From Bifidobacterium breve (GTDB lineage Bacteria; Actinomycetota; Actinomycetes; S36-B12): DNA of 5,940 nt. Position numbers and translations under genes: made by a program. Below are positions 1 to 5,940 of this stretch, piece after piece. Numbering within the stretch: position 1 is the first letter of the stretch; every line of letters begins with the position of its first letter. The DNA lies in contig CAMBQX010000113.1 of NCBI GenBank assembly GCA_945870085.1, positions 1 through 5,940 on the forward strand, given 5' to 3'. The notes beneath the pieces were generated by a model that saw only the letters and a program-made list of their open reading frames with translations, was not told where the DNA came from and searched no databases.

Positions 1-1209
1 CTCGAAGCCGACCTCGCACGCATTGTGGAGGAGCCGGTAAAAGAGACGGTGCGTAGTGGTTTTGCGCGGGACCGGGCCCGGGTGCTGCATTCGGTTGGGT
101 TGCGCCGGCTAGCCGCGAAGACCCAAGTGATGGTTTCCGGGGTTTCAGACTTCCCGCGCTCGCGTTTAACTCACACCCTTGAGGTGGCCCAGATTGCCCG
201 CGAGCTTGGTGACGCACTTGGCTGCGACCCAGATCTTGTTGAAGTCGCTGGGCTGGCTCACGATCTTGGTCATCCGCCCTTCGGTCACAATGGTGAAACT
301 GAACTCGATCGCCTCGCTTCGCAAATCGGGGGTTTCGAAGGTAATGCCCAGACACTGCGCGTGCTCGCAAGACTCGAGGCAAAAATGGAAGACGCGTCGG
401 GTGAAAGTGTCGGCTTGAACCTGACCCGCGCAAGTTTGGATGCGGCCTGTAAATACCCGTGGGGGCGACGCGCTGGCACCCAGAAGTTCGGCTTCTATGA
501 GGATGATCGGCCGGTTTTTGAGTGGCTGCGCTCTGGCGCTCCGGGGGAGCGCACCTGCCTAGAGGAGCAAGCGATGGACTGGTCTGATGACGTCGCGTAT
601 TCGGTGCACGACGCCGAAGATGCCGTTCATTCTGGACTTGTCCATCTGGAGCAATTCACCAGTTCGGAAATCCAACAAGAATTAGTTGCAATAGCCCTAG
701 AACGCTACCGCCCAGATCGAGACCCGGAGGCCCTTGTTGAGGCGCTGCGCAGACTGACGCAACTTGAATACTGGCCCGGCCACTTCGACGGTTCAATGGC
801 ATCGCTGCGCGAGTTGAAGCGTTTTACCAGTTACCTCATCGGCCGTTTTTGCGTCAGCGCGCAAATCGCAACTCAGATTGAATACGGTTCGGAGCCGTTG
901 ACTCGGTACGCGGCCAATTTGATTGTGCCGGAGGAAGTTCGCGATGAAGTCGCGGTCATGAAGGCCATCGCGGTCAAGTTTGTAATGAATCGTGATGGTG
1001 CCGATGCGGAGTATGCGAGGCAGCGAACAATGATCGCTGAAGTCGTGCACGCGCTAACCTTGGATGAAGGTCGATCCCTTGAAAGTTGGCTTCGGCCGAC
1101 CTTTGAAGCTGCAACCACTGAGGCTGATCGGTTCCGGGTAATCATCGATCAGGTTGCGAGTCTTACCGACGTCAGCTTGCTGCACTGGCATGCCCGCCTA
1201 GTTCGCTGA
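1..1209 (+). CDS. dgt: Deoxyguanosinetriphosphate triphosphohydrolase (dGTPase family), 5' end probably outside window
   Basis: This HD-superfamily phosphohydrolase cleaves a dNTP to the deoxynucleoside plus tripolyphosphate in the cytoplasm and so trims dNTP pools. Numbering from the first in-window start (GTG at 25), the HD metal site is visible: His50 in RLTHTLEVAQ, the His79-Asp80 pair in LAHDLGHPPFGHNGE, and Asp188/189 in SDDVAYSVHDAED. Other family signatures are FARDRARVLHS near residue 13, GGFEGNAQTLR near 102, LNLTRASLDA near 131 and KYPW/KFGFY near 143-158. The C-terminal helical part is complete and ends in TGA. Start: GTG25 has no Shine-Dalgarno sequence, and the frame is open to base 1, reading LEADLARI before the GTG. 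As I recall the mycobacterial protein, it also has a DxxRxxxxEAPK-like segment before FARDRARV. The real start is therefore probably a few codons beyond the left edge. dnaG lies downstream on the same strand but is separated by an opposite-strand gene. The family call is firm; substrate preference within the dNTPs is not shown by sequence. Confidence 0.95.
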   Translation, partial: LEADLARIVEEPVKETVRSGFARDRARVLHSVGLRRLAAKTQVMVSGVSDFPRSRLTHTLEVAQIARELGDALGCDPDLVEVAGLAHDLGHPPFGHNGETELDRLASQIGGFEGNAQTLRVLARLEAKMEDASGESVGLNLTRASLDAACKYPWGRRAGTQKFGFYEDDRPVFEWLRSGAPGERTCLEEQAMDWSDDVAYSVHDAEDAVHSGLVHLEQFTSSEIQQELVAIALERYRPDRDPEALVEALRRLTQLEYWPGHFDGSMASLRELKRFTSYLIGRFCVSAQIATQIEYGSEPLTRYAANLIVPEEVRDEVAVMKAIAVKFVMNRDGADAEYARQRTMIAEVVHALTLDEGRSLESWLRPTFEAATTEADRFRVIIDQVASLTDVSLLHWHARLVR

Positions 1210-1264
1210 GGTTAGCGACCCGAGTGATGCATTGCGTACCGACTTGTCGGCAGGTATTTGAACA
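1210..1264. other. Convergent spacer between dgt and the aminotransferase gene; no clear terminator
   Basis: Two convergent genes end on either side of these 55 bases, so transcripts from both directions should stop here or overlap. The only symmetric element is CCGAC-TT-GTCGG at 1239-1250. It is a five-base inverted repeat with an impossible two-base loop, so effectively a 4-bp stem with a tetraloop, and no T-run follows on either strand. It may help termination or be chance. No promoter or small ORF is evident. Confidence 0.4.
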
Positions 1265-2491
1265 TCAGGCATTGGTAACCACCTCGAGCAGACTATCGAG
1301 CTCGGCTGTCGTGTTGTATGCGTGAGGGCTGACTCGCACAACTGCGGCTATGGCGCGGGAGTCGAAGTCAACTCGCGCATAATCTGGAGTTGAAAGGCTC
1401 ACGTTTATCTTTTCTTCCCTGAGCAGCGTGACTAAAGTTTGGGCTTCAATGCGGCCATGCGTGAAGGTAACTATTCCGCTCTTGGACAAACCACGATCTC
1501 TTACGGTGACCTGAGATATAGCGTCGAGCCCGGTTCGTGCGTATTGCGATAGATACGCGATGCGAGTCGAGAGGGCTTCGATGCCACAGTCCAGGGCGTA
1601 GTCAACCGCCGCCCCCAGTCCGAGAATTGCCGCATAGGACTTTTCCCAAGACTCGAATTTAACCGCCCCCCGCGCGACTTCGAAACCATCTGGCTGCCAG
1701 GTCGCCGAATGCAGGTCAAGGGGGAATGGTTCGAGTTCAGCAATGGCGCGATCAGATGCATAAAGGAAACCGGTGCCGCGCGGCCCACGTAAGAATTTGC
1801 GCCCGGTTGCGCTGATGAAATCAGCCCCAATCTCGCCGGCTGCCACTGGCAGTTGCCCAATTGATTGGCAGGCATCAACTAAGTACCAAGCCGAGGAGTC
1901 AGCAGCGCGAAGGGCCGCACCGATGGCCGCGACATCGTTGATCAGGCCATTTTGTGAGGGGCAGTGGTTGATCACGACAGCGGCTACGTCATCACCCAAA
2001 AGGTTTGCAAAAGCGGTGACGTCAACGCACCCATGCTCATCATCAGGAATGAACTCGAGGCGCACCCCGCGGGACTTGACCAGTTGCATGATCGGCAGCA
2101 CATTGGAGGCGTATTCAGATGAGGACACCAAGATGCGATCACCGGAGCTGAACGGGCGCGAATGGTGGATGGCCGTGAATGCCTTCTGCCAGGCGGCGGT
2201 CGCCGATTCGAGTAGGGCGATCTGATCAGATCGCGCACCCACCAGTTGCGCCACCGAGTGGTAAACCGCTGAGATACGGTCGCCGGCATCACTGTGCGCC
2301 TCGTAGCCCCCGATCATGGCTTCCAAGTGCAGGTGGTCTACCACGGTGTCGGTGACTGTGCGTGGGGGCAGGGCGCACCCCGCGTTGTTGAGGTGATTGA
2401 CCAGCAGGCATCCAGGAGTCAGCTGGCGCAGCTGGGCGACATCCAACCCTGATTCATCCCCGGTCGCGGTCATGGGGATATTCAACCGCAC
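1265..2491 (-). CDS. Class V aminotransferase-fold PLP-dependent enzyme, substrate unknown
   Basis: This is a cytoplasmic fold-type I PLP enzyme of the class V aminotransferase / NifS-like group, 408 aa from the GTG start and near the usual family length. Visible features are HLNNAG at residues 33-38 (substrate/PLP entry motif), a PLP phosphate-binding region ESATAAW at 95-101, VDACQSIG at 205-212 (Asp206 expected to contact the pyridine nitrogen and Gln209 the ring oxygen), and SATGRKFLRGPRGTGFLYA at 227-245 with Lys232 as the expected Schiff-base lysine. A C-terminal RVSPHAYNT at 386-394 carries Arg386, a likely substrate carboxylate binder. The loop that holds the catalytic cysteine in SufS-type desulfurases reads SLSTPDYARVDF here, without Cys, so a cysteine desulfurase role is unlikely. 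The group also includes isopenicillin N epimerase-like and EgtE-like enzymes, but no ergothioneine or beta-lactam genes are nearby, so no pathway can be assigned. Start: GTG at 2491 lies 13 bases from the divergent dnaG start. ATG at 2473 (Met7) is a credible alternative, because family similarity as I recall it begins near LRQLTPG (residue 21). Neither start has a good ribosome-binding site. Confidence 0.9.
   Translation of the reverse strand: MRLNIPMTATGDESGLDVAQLRQLTPGCLLVNHLNNAGCALPPRTVTDTVVDHLHLEAMIGGYEAHSDAGDRISAVYHSVAQLVGARSDQIALLESATAAWQKAFTAIHHSRPFSSGDRILVSSSEYASNVLPIMQLVKSRGVRLEFIPDDEHGCVDVTAFANLLGDDVAAVVINHCPSQNGLINDVAAIGAALRAADSSAWYLVDACQSIGQLPVAAGEIGADFISATGRKFLRGPRGTGFLYASDRAIAELEPFPLDLHSATWQPDGFEVARGAVKFESWEKSYAAILGLGAAVDYALDCGIEALSTRIAYLSQYARTGLDAISQVTVRDRGLSKSGIVTFTHGRIEAQTLVTLLREEKINVSLSTPDYARVDFDSRAIAAVVRVSPHAYNTTAELDSLLEVVTNA
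2480..2485 (-). promoter_or_regulatory. Weak -10-like hexamer for a possible leaderless start of the aminotransferase at ATG 2473
   Basis: Read on the - strand, TTGAAT stands six bases before the ATG at 2473-2471, which is the spacing of a leaderless actinobacterial promoter. It lacks the key A at position 2 of TAnnnT, and no clear -35 was found. If used, translation would start at Met7 rather than at GTG 2491. This is a low-confidence suggestion. Confidence 0.2.
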
Positions 2492-2492
2492 T

Positions 2493-2498
2493 TAGACT
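2493..2498 (+). promoter_or_regulatory. Candidate -10 element (TAGACT) of a leaderless dnaG promoter
   Basis: TAGACT fits the actinobacterial TAnnnT -10 pattern and is separated by exactly six bases (CGAGGC) from the dnaG ATG at 2505. Transcription would then begin at or next to the A of the ATG, giving a leaderless mRNA. The GAGG at 2500-2503 sits one base from the ATG, too close for a normal Shine-Dalgarno sequence, which favours leaderless use. No recognisable -35 hexamer lies 16-18 bases upstream; that region is coding sequence of the divergent gene. Confidence 0.5.
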
Positions 2499-2504
2499 CG
2501 AGGC

Positions 2505-4361
2505 ATGGCCGGGAGGATTCGCGACGATGATGTGGCGCTCGTCCGCGAGCGTGCCAAAATCGACGATATTGTCCGCGAATACGTCACTTTGAAGGCGGCG
2601 GGCGGGGGCTCGCTCAAAGGTTTATGCCCATTCCACGACGAGCGCAGCCCCAGTTTTCACGTCACCCCTAGCCGCGGCATGTGGTACTGCTTCGGGTGCG
2701 GGGAGGGTGGTGATGTGCTCTCCTTCGTCCAGAAAATCGATCACCTAAGTTTCGCTGAAGTTGTCGAGAAGCTCGCGGTCAAGACCGGGGTTGAGCTGCG
2801 GTATGTCGAAGGTGGCGCCGCGATCAACAAGCAGCAAGGTCAGCGCACCAGATTGATTGAAGCCCATAAAGTCGCTGCGGCGTTCTACGTGGAGCAGTTA
2901 CTCACCCCTGATGCGCAAATTGGCCGCACTTTTTTGACCGAGCGAGGTTTTGACGCCGAAGCAGCTAAGCACTTCGGAGTTGGGTTCGCGCCCAAGTCAT
3001 GGGACTCACTGACTTCTCACTTGCGCGGTAAGGGTTTTGTTGATCAAGAGTTGATGGCGGGCGGTTTGGTGAGCCAAGGTAACCGCGGGATTTACGACCG
3101 CTTCCGCGGTCGCTTAGTCTGGCCGATCCGTGACCTGGGCGGCGAAGTTATCGGGTTCGGTGCCCGCAAGCTCTTTGATGACGATGAAGGCCCCAAGTAC
3201 TTGAACACCCCTGAGTCACCTTTATATAAGAAGAGCCAAGTGCTCTACGGCATCGATCTGGCCCGCAAGGATATTTCCAAGAGTCAGCAGGCGGTCATTG
3301 TTGAGGGCTATACCGATGTGATGGCCTGCCATCTAGCTGGTGTCACGACCGCGGTCGCAACTTGCGGCACCGCATTCGGCGGCGAACACATCAAGATCTT
3401 GCGGCGTCTTTTGATGGATGACGATCAGATGCGCGGTGAAGTTGTCTTCACCTTCGACGGCGACGCTGCGGGGCAAAAGGCGGCCCTTCGAGCTTTTGAA
3501 GAGGATCAGCGTTTCGTCACCCAAACCTTTGTAGCAGTTGAAGCTTCAGGGATGGACCCGTGTGATTTGCGATTGGCTCAAGGCGACACCGCGATCAGGG
3601 CTCTTGTTGAATCCCGGGTGCCCCTTTTTCAATTCGCGATCAAATCCATCCTCACCGGATATGACCTAAACAATGCCGAGGGGCGTATTTCTGCGCTTAA
3701 GGAGGCAGCTCCGGTAGTGGCAAAAATTCGCGATACTGCACTTCGCCCCGAATACAGCCGCATGTTGGCAGGTTGGCTGGGCCTTGATGTTGAAAGTGTG
3801 ACCAAGGCGGTTCAGCAAAGTGGCCGGTCTACTCCAGGAGCTACTCGCCCTGGGCCGGCAGGTGGATCGCGAGATCCCGGTCTCGTCGTTGAGCGCGAAG
3901 CTCTCAAATGTGTACTCCAGCAGCCTGCCGCAGTGGCTGATTGGTACGAAAGTGTTGAGGCATCGGCATACACGCACGCAAGTGCTCAAGGAGTGCACGC
4001 CGCAATCATGAAAGCCGGTGGGCCGACGAAAGATCGTGCTGGACTCGCTTGGATTGATGCGGTACTTGAGGTCTGCGCTGATGATGAGGATCGCCGCATC
4101 GTCCGTGAGCTATCTGTCGAGTCGTTGCCCGCGCAGTCTGGCTACGACGCGCATTATGCAGCCAGTGTCGTAGCTCGCCTACTAGAACTTGATGCGTCAC
4201 GTCGCGTAGAAGAGGTAAAAGGTCAATTGCAGCGAACTGATCCTGTCGAACAAGCTACCGAGCATCAACAAGTCTTTGCTGAGTTACTTGCACTCGAAGA
4301 GTACCGGCGCTCCCTTCGCCGTGGCACCCTTGGAGATAACGCGATAACGGGCAACGGATGA
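2505..4361 (+). CDS. dnaG: DNA primase DnaG
   Basis: This primase makes the short RNA primers for lagging-strand and origin DNA synthesis, working with the replicative helicase DnaB. At 618 aa it is a full-length bacterial DnaG. Domains in order: a CHC2 zinc-binding domain (about residues 1-100) with ligands Cys41, His44, Cys62 and Cys65 in CPFHDERSPSF and WYCFGCGEGGD; the N-terminal catalytic subdomain with the basic patch RFRGRLVWPI (199-208), GFGAR (217-221) and KYLNTPES (231-238); the TOPRIM domain with VEGYTD (Glu267) and FDGDAAG (Asp318, Asp320), followed by DPCD (351-354); a helical part to about 435; a Gly/Pro-rich linker at about 440-458; and a C-terminal helical domain (about 460-605) matching the expected DnaB-binding region. 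All catalytic and zinc residues I expect are present. The ATG at 2505 is favoured because the first residues (RIRDDDVALVRERAKIDDIVREYV) match the usual DnaG N-terminus. The gene overlaps the next ORF by four bases (ATGA) and is divergent from the aminotransferase gene. Confidence 0.98.
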   Translation: MAGRIRDDDVALVRERAKIDDIVREYVTLKAAGGGSLKGLCPFHDERSPSFHVTPSRGMWYCFGCGEGGDVLSFVQKIDHLSFAEVVEKLAVKTGVELRYVEGGAAINKQQGQRTRLIEAHKVAAAFYVEQLLTPDAQIGRTFLTERGFDAEAAKHFGVGFAPKSWDSLTSHLRGKGFVDQELMAGGLVSQGNRGIYDRFRGRLVWPIRDLGGEVIGFGARKLFDDDEGPKYLNTPESPLYKKSQVLYGIDLARKDISKSQQAVIVEGYTDVMACHLAGVTTAVATCGTAFGGEHIKILRRLLMDDDQMRGEVVFTFDGDAAGQKAALRAFEEDQRFVTQTFVAVEASGMDPCDLRLAQGDTAIRALVESRVPLFQFAIKSILTGYDLNNAEGRISALKEAAPVVAKIRDTALRPEYSRMLAGWLGLDVESVTKAVQQSGRSTPGATRPGPAGGSRDPGLVVEREALKCVLQQPAAVADWYESVEASAYTHASAQGVHAAIMKAGGPTKDRAGLAWIDAVLEVCADDEDRRIVRELSVESLPAQSGYDAHYAASVVARLLELDASRRVEEVKGQLQRTDPVEQATEHQQVFAELLALEEYRRSLRRGTLGDNAITGNG

Positions 4362-4864
4362 GGCCGTTCTCGACATCTCGACTTTCGAAGGCGGCGAAAG
4401 CTGACCTCGGCATTTCACGGGCAGAGAAAGTAATGGCGCTCGGCAATGAAAGTTCGATGGATGAACTGCTGGTGGTGGCTACTAATCGGGCGCTCTATTT
4501 GCAATCCACCCAAGAGCGCATCCGCTGGGATGCGCTATCCAAGGCAATATGGGCTGAGCCAATTCTAACTTTGACCTTGATCGATGACACCGGCCAAGTC
4601 GTCGGTGAACGGGTAGTTGAACTTGGGCGGGCGACCGATCTGCCTGCGGCGATTCATGACCGGGTTACCGACAGTGTCATTGTCAGCGAGCGGGCCGATC
4701 TGGGCGATGGGGCCGCCGCCATGTTGGTGGCGCGGCGAAATAGTGATGTTGACGAAATATGGTGGGCGGTGGTTTTTGAAGCAGGGCTTGACCCGAAAGA
4801 TCCCGCGCTAATCACTCGAGCGGCAGCGGAATTAGCCCAATTGCGCGAGTCATTAGGTATTTAG
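4358..4864 (+). CDS. Conserved-type actinobacterial protein of unknown function, coupled to dnaG
   Basis: This 168-aa soluble protein has no signal peptide or membrane segment. Its start ATG overlaps the dnaG stop as ATGA and has no good ribosome-binding site of its own (the nearest GGAG is about 24 bases upstream), so translational coupling to dnaG is likely. The layout is SRAEKVMALG (20-29), then alternating hydrophobic strands LLVVATNRALYL (37-48), RIRWDAL (54-60) and a Trp-containing strand, as in a small beta-barrel/PH-like fold. Next come a helix DRVTDSVIVSER (101-112), a strand AMLVARR (121-127), the Trp pair at 135-136, and a tail with GLDPKDP (143-149) and a helix ending in LRESLGI. 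From memory, similar proteins of about this size with the same order (an ERVLAW-like start, W-strand, RVTxSVV, VxARR, GLDPxDP) occur in other actinobacteria, some near dnaG; I cannot verify this here. A second Met at residue 26 is a poorer start because the similarity appears to begin before it. Function is unknown. Confidence 0.88.
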   Translation: MRPFSTSRLSKAAKADLGISRAEKVMALGNESSMDELLVVATNRALYLQSTQERIRWDALSKAIWAEPILTLTLIDDTGQVVGERVVELGRATDLPAAIHDRVTDSVIVSERADLGDGAAAMLVARRNSDVDEIWWAVVFEAGLDPKDPALITRAAAELAQLRESLGI

Positions 4865-5940
4865 CCACCGCCTCCGAAGAAACCCTTGAAACGCTTCCAA
4901 CCCTTTTTCACGCCCAACATCGTGTTGCGGCCGAACCTGCGTAGCCGACTACCCAAGGTGTTGTACTCCTTCTTCGTGACGTCGGCAACAGGGGTAGTTG
5001 CGCGGTGCACCTTGTCGGCTTGGAGCGACGTCGATTCGCTGCCCTTGGCCCGGATGGCTGCCAGATGGTCGGCTCGGGGATCAGGCGCAGGGGTTGGACC
5101 CGGCCCCGGGCGCGGGCTGGGCGCAGGGGTTGGGCCCGGGTCAGAGATAGTTCCGGAGATCGGGGCGTCAGGAGTTTTAAGTGCTTTCGGACCCTCACGC
5201 GCTTCACCGTCGTAGGCACCAGACGCATCAACTTTAGGTTCCTCTGGTTCTGGCGCCGGCTCTTCTGCAGGCGCGACATGTTCGGCAACCGCTGCGGGCA
5301 GGTTTTCGCGCGCAAAATCCTTGGCATGGTCGGTGACCATATCTGTGATGCCGGATTCGTCAAGGCCTGCCTTCGTTAAACTCGCGGCCTCTTTGAAGTT
5401 CACGATTGGCGCTTTATCTTGGTCCTTAGCGCTTCCGGTCCAATTAACGGCTTGGCCCCTGGTTGCGTCGCGGCGGGAACCATCCTGCACACCCCTGGTT
5501 CTGTCGCGTTGATCTTGTCCCTGCGCCAAGTGATCGCCGACTGCCTCGGCCATCCCGCCGGTGCCGCTGACGATTTGACCGGCGGCTTTTACCGCGGTGC
5601 CAACACCCGGCACACCCATGGTGGTGGCAACGATGCTTCCGACCTGGCTAGTCACCCCACTTGCGGTTATTGCGCTCGCTTCAGCGAGATTACCTTTTCG
5701 GATTGCGGCGTCTGCGTCCTTGGAGCGCCCGCCGATGAAGCGGCCGGTGGTGCCAATCGCCTGCCCTCCAGTTCGCAAACCTTGGGCGGCAGTGCCACCA
5801 ATCGTAGTTTCCATCTCCTCGGCCGTTACTGAATCCGAGCTATTTATGCCACCGGCGCGGCCAAACTTGCTTACCGTCTGGCCGTCGTGGCGGTCCATGT
5901 AGTCAGCCTCATTGCGTGCGTCGTCCTTTACTTTTTTGCG
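4861..5940 (-). CDS. Unrecognised Gly/Ala-rich, Pro-rich-linker protein, probably 5'-truncated by the window edge
   Basis: I do not recognise this protein. From the first in-window ATG (5898-5896) it has 345 aa, but the frame has no stop back to the right edge (reading RKKVKDDARNEADY before the Met), so it probably starts outside. GAGG eight bases before ATG 5898 keeps that start possible. Segments: polar N-part (1-30); a Gly/Ala/Thr-rich hydrophobic core (31-127), with the most membrane-like stretch at about 87-120 (GSIVATTMGVPGVG and onward); an Arg/Asp-rich stretch (128-150) in which RDRTRG and RDATRG recur 12 residues apart; a helical polar part (165-208); an acidic Pro/Glu stretch (209-222); a Pro-rich linker (251-276) with a 12-residue repeat; and a basic tail (315-339) with several Lys/Arg plus Trp and Phe, ending in four glycines. 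No Cys or enzyme motif is seen in the visible part, and no signal peptide is visible, though the N-terminus may be missing. The modular look suggests a surface, secreted-cargo or cell-envelope scaffold role, but this is inference. Its stop overlaps that of the convergent neighbour. Confidence 0.8.
   Translation of the reverse strand, partial: RKKVKDDARNEADYMDRHDGQTVSKFGRAGGINSSDSVTAEEMETTIGGTAAQGLRTGGQAIGTTGRFIGGRSKDADAAIRKGNLAEASAITASGVTSQVGSIVATTMGVPGVGTAVKAAGQIVSGTGGMAEAVGDHLAQGQDQRDRTRGVQDGSRRDATRGQAVNWTGSAKDQDKAPIVNFKEAASLTKAGLDESGITDMVTDHAKDFARENLPAAVAEHVAPAEEPAPEPEEPKVDASGAYDGEAREGPKALKTPDAPISGTISDPGPTPAPSPRPGPGPTPAPDPRADHLAAIRAKGSESTSLQADKVHRATTPVADVTKKEYNTLGSRLRRFGRNTMLGVKKGWKRFKGFFGGGG
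5084..5139. repeat. Two 20-bp direct repeats encoding PGPTPAP units in the Pro-rich linker
   Basis: Units at 5084-5103 and 5120-5139 share GGCGCAGGGGTTGG and CCCGG and differ at one base (A at 5098, G at 5134). Their period is 36 bp, exactly 12 codons, and on the - strand each encodes PGPTPAP, followed by Ser or Asp and then Pro-Arg. The near-identity at the DNA level points to a recent duplication or slippage within the linker rather than to protein-level selection alone. Confidence 0.85.

Noticed and set aside
285..479. Short - strand frames inside dgt (also 793-1050 and 873-1145)
   Set aside because: They are shadows of the strongly conserved dgt coding sequence and have no recognisable product.
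1239..1250. Inverted repeat CCGAC-TT-GTCGG as a rho-independent terminator
   Set aside because: The loop would be only two bases, the usable stem is about 4 bp, and no T-run follows on either strand.
1773..2225. 150-codon + strand open frame opposite the aminotransferase gene
   Set aside because: It lies wholly antisense to a gene with intact PLP-enzyme motifs; its translation shows no family features.
2481..2486. TTCAAC as a -35 box for dnaG
   Set aside because: It is only six bases from the TAGACT -10 candidate, far short of the usual 16-18 base spacer.
3822..3878. Gly/Pro/Ser-rich stretch in DnaG as a sign of frameshift or fusion
   Set aside because: It falls where a flexible linker between the catalytic part and the C-terminal helicase-binding domain is expected, and the frame continues cleanly.
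5419..5832. 137-codon + strand open frame (and others at 5005-5379 and 5597-5902) opposite the right-hand gene
   Set aside because: The - strand frame is open over the whole 1080 bases with a coding-like third-position GC pattern and coherent segments; the + strand frames are short, mutually overlapping and featureless.

Overview
The window looks like a chromosomal housekeeping segment of an actinobacterium (Actinomycetota). It is moderately GC-rich by eye. The Dgt and DnaG sequences resemble actinobacterial family members as I remember them, and dgt and dnaG lie close together and co-directional, as in Mycobacterium tuberculosis. I cannot name the genus.

Layout, left to right: (1) a dGTPase-family dNTP triphosphohydrolase (dgt, + strand), whose reading frame is open to the left edge, so its true start is probably just outside the window. 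(2) After a 55-bp convergent spacer, a class V PLP-dependent aminotransferase-like enzyme on the - strand. (3) Divergent from it across only 13 bp, DNA primase (dnaG, + strand), with a likely leaderless start. (4) A small conserved-type actinobacterial protein of unknown function, overlapping the dnaG stop as ATGA. (5) Convergent with it, with the two stop codons overlapping in TTAG, an unrecognised - strand protein: a Gly/Ala-rich hydrophobic core, an acidic and Pro-rich linker with a 12-residue repeat, and a basic C-terminus. Its frame is open to the right edge.

Functional reading: dgt (control of dNTP pools) and dnaG (primer synthesis at the replication fork) form a replication-related pair, here split by an aminotransferase gene on the opposite strand. 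The dnaG partner gene is probably translationally coupled. The right-hand gene is the least explained part of the window.

I see no RNA genes, CRISPR array, insertion sequence or prophage marker. Coding density is very high: the longest gap without a gene is about 55 bp. I see no convincing evidence of a wholly new system. The best lead is the right-hand modular protein together with whatever lies beyond the right edge.
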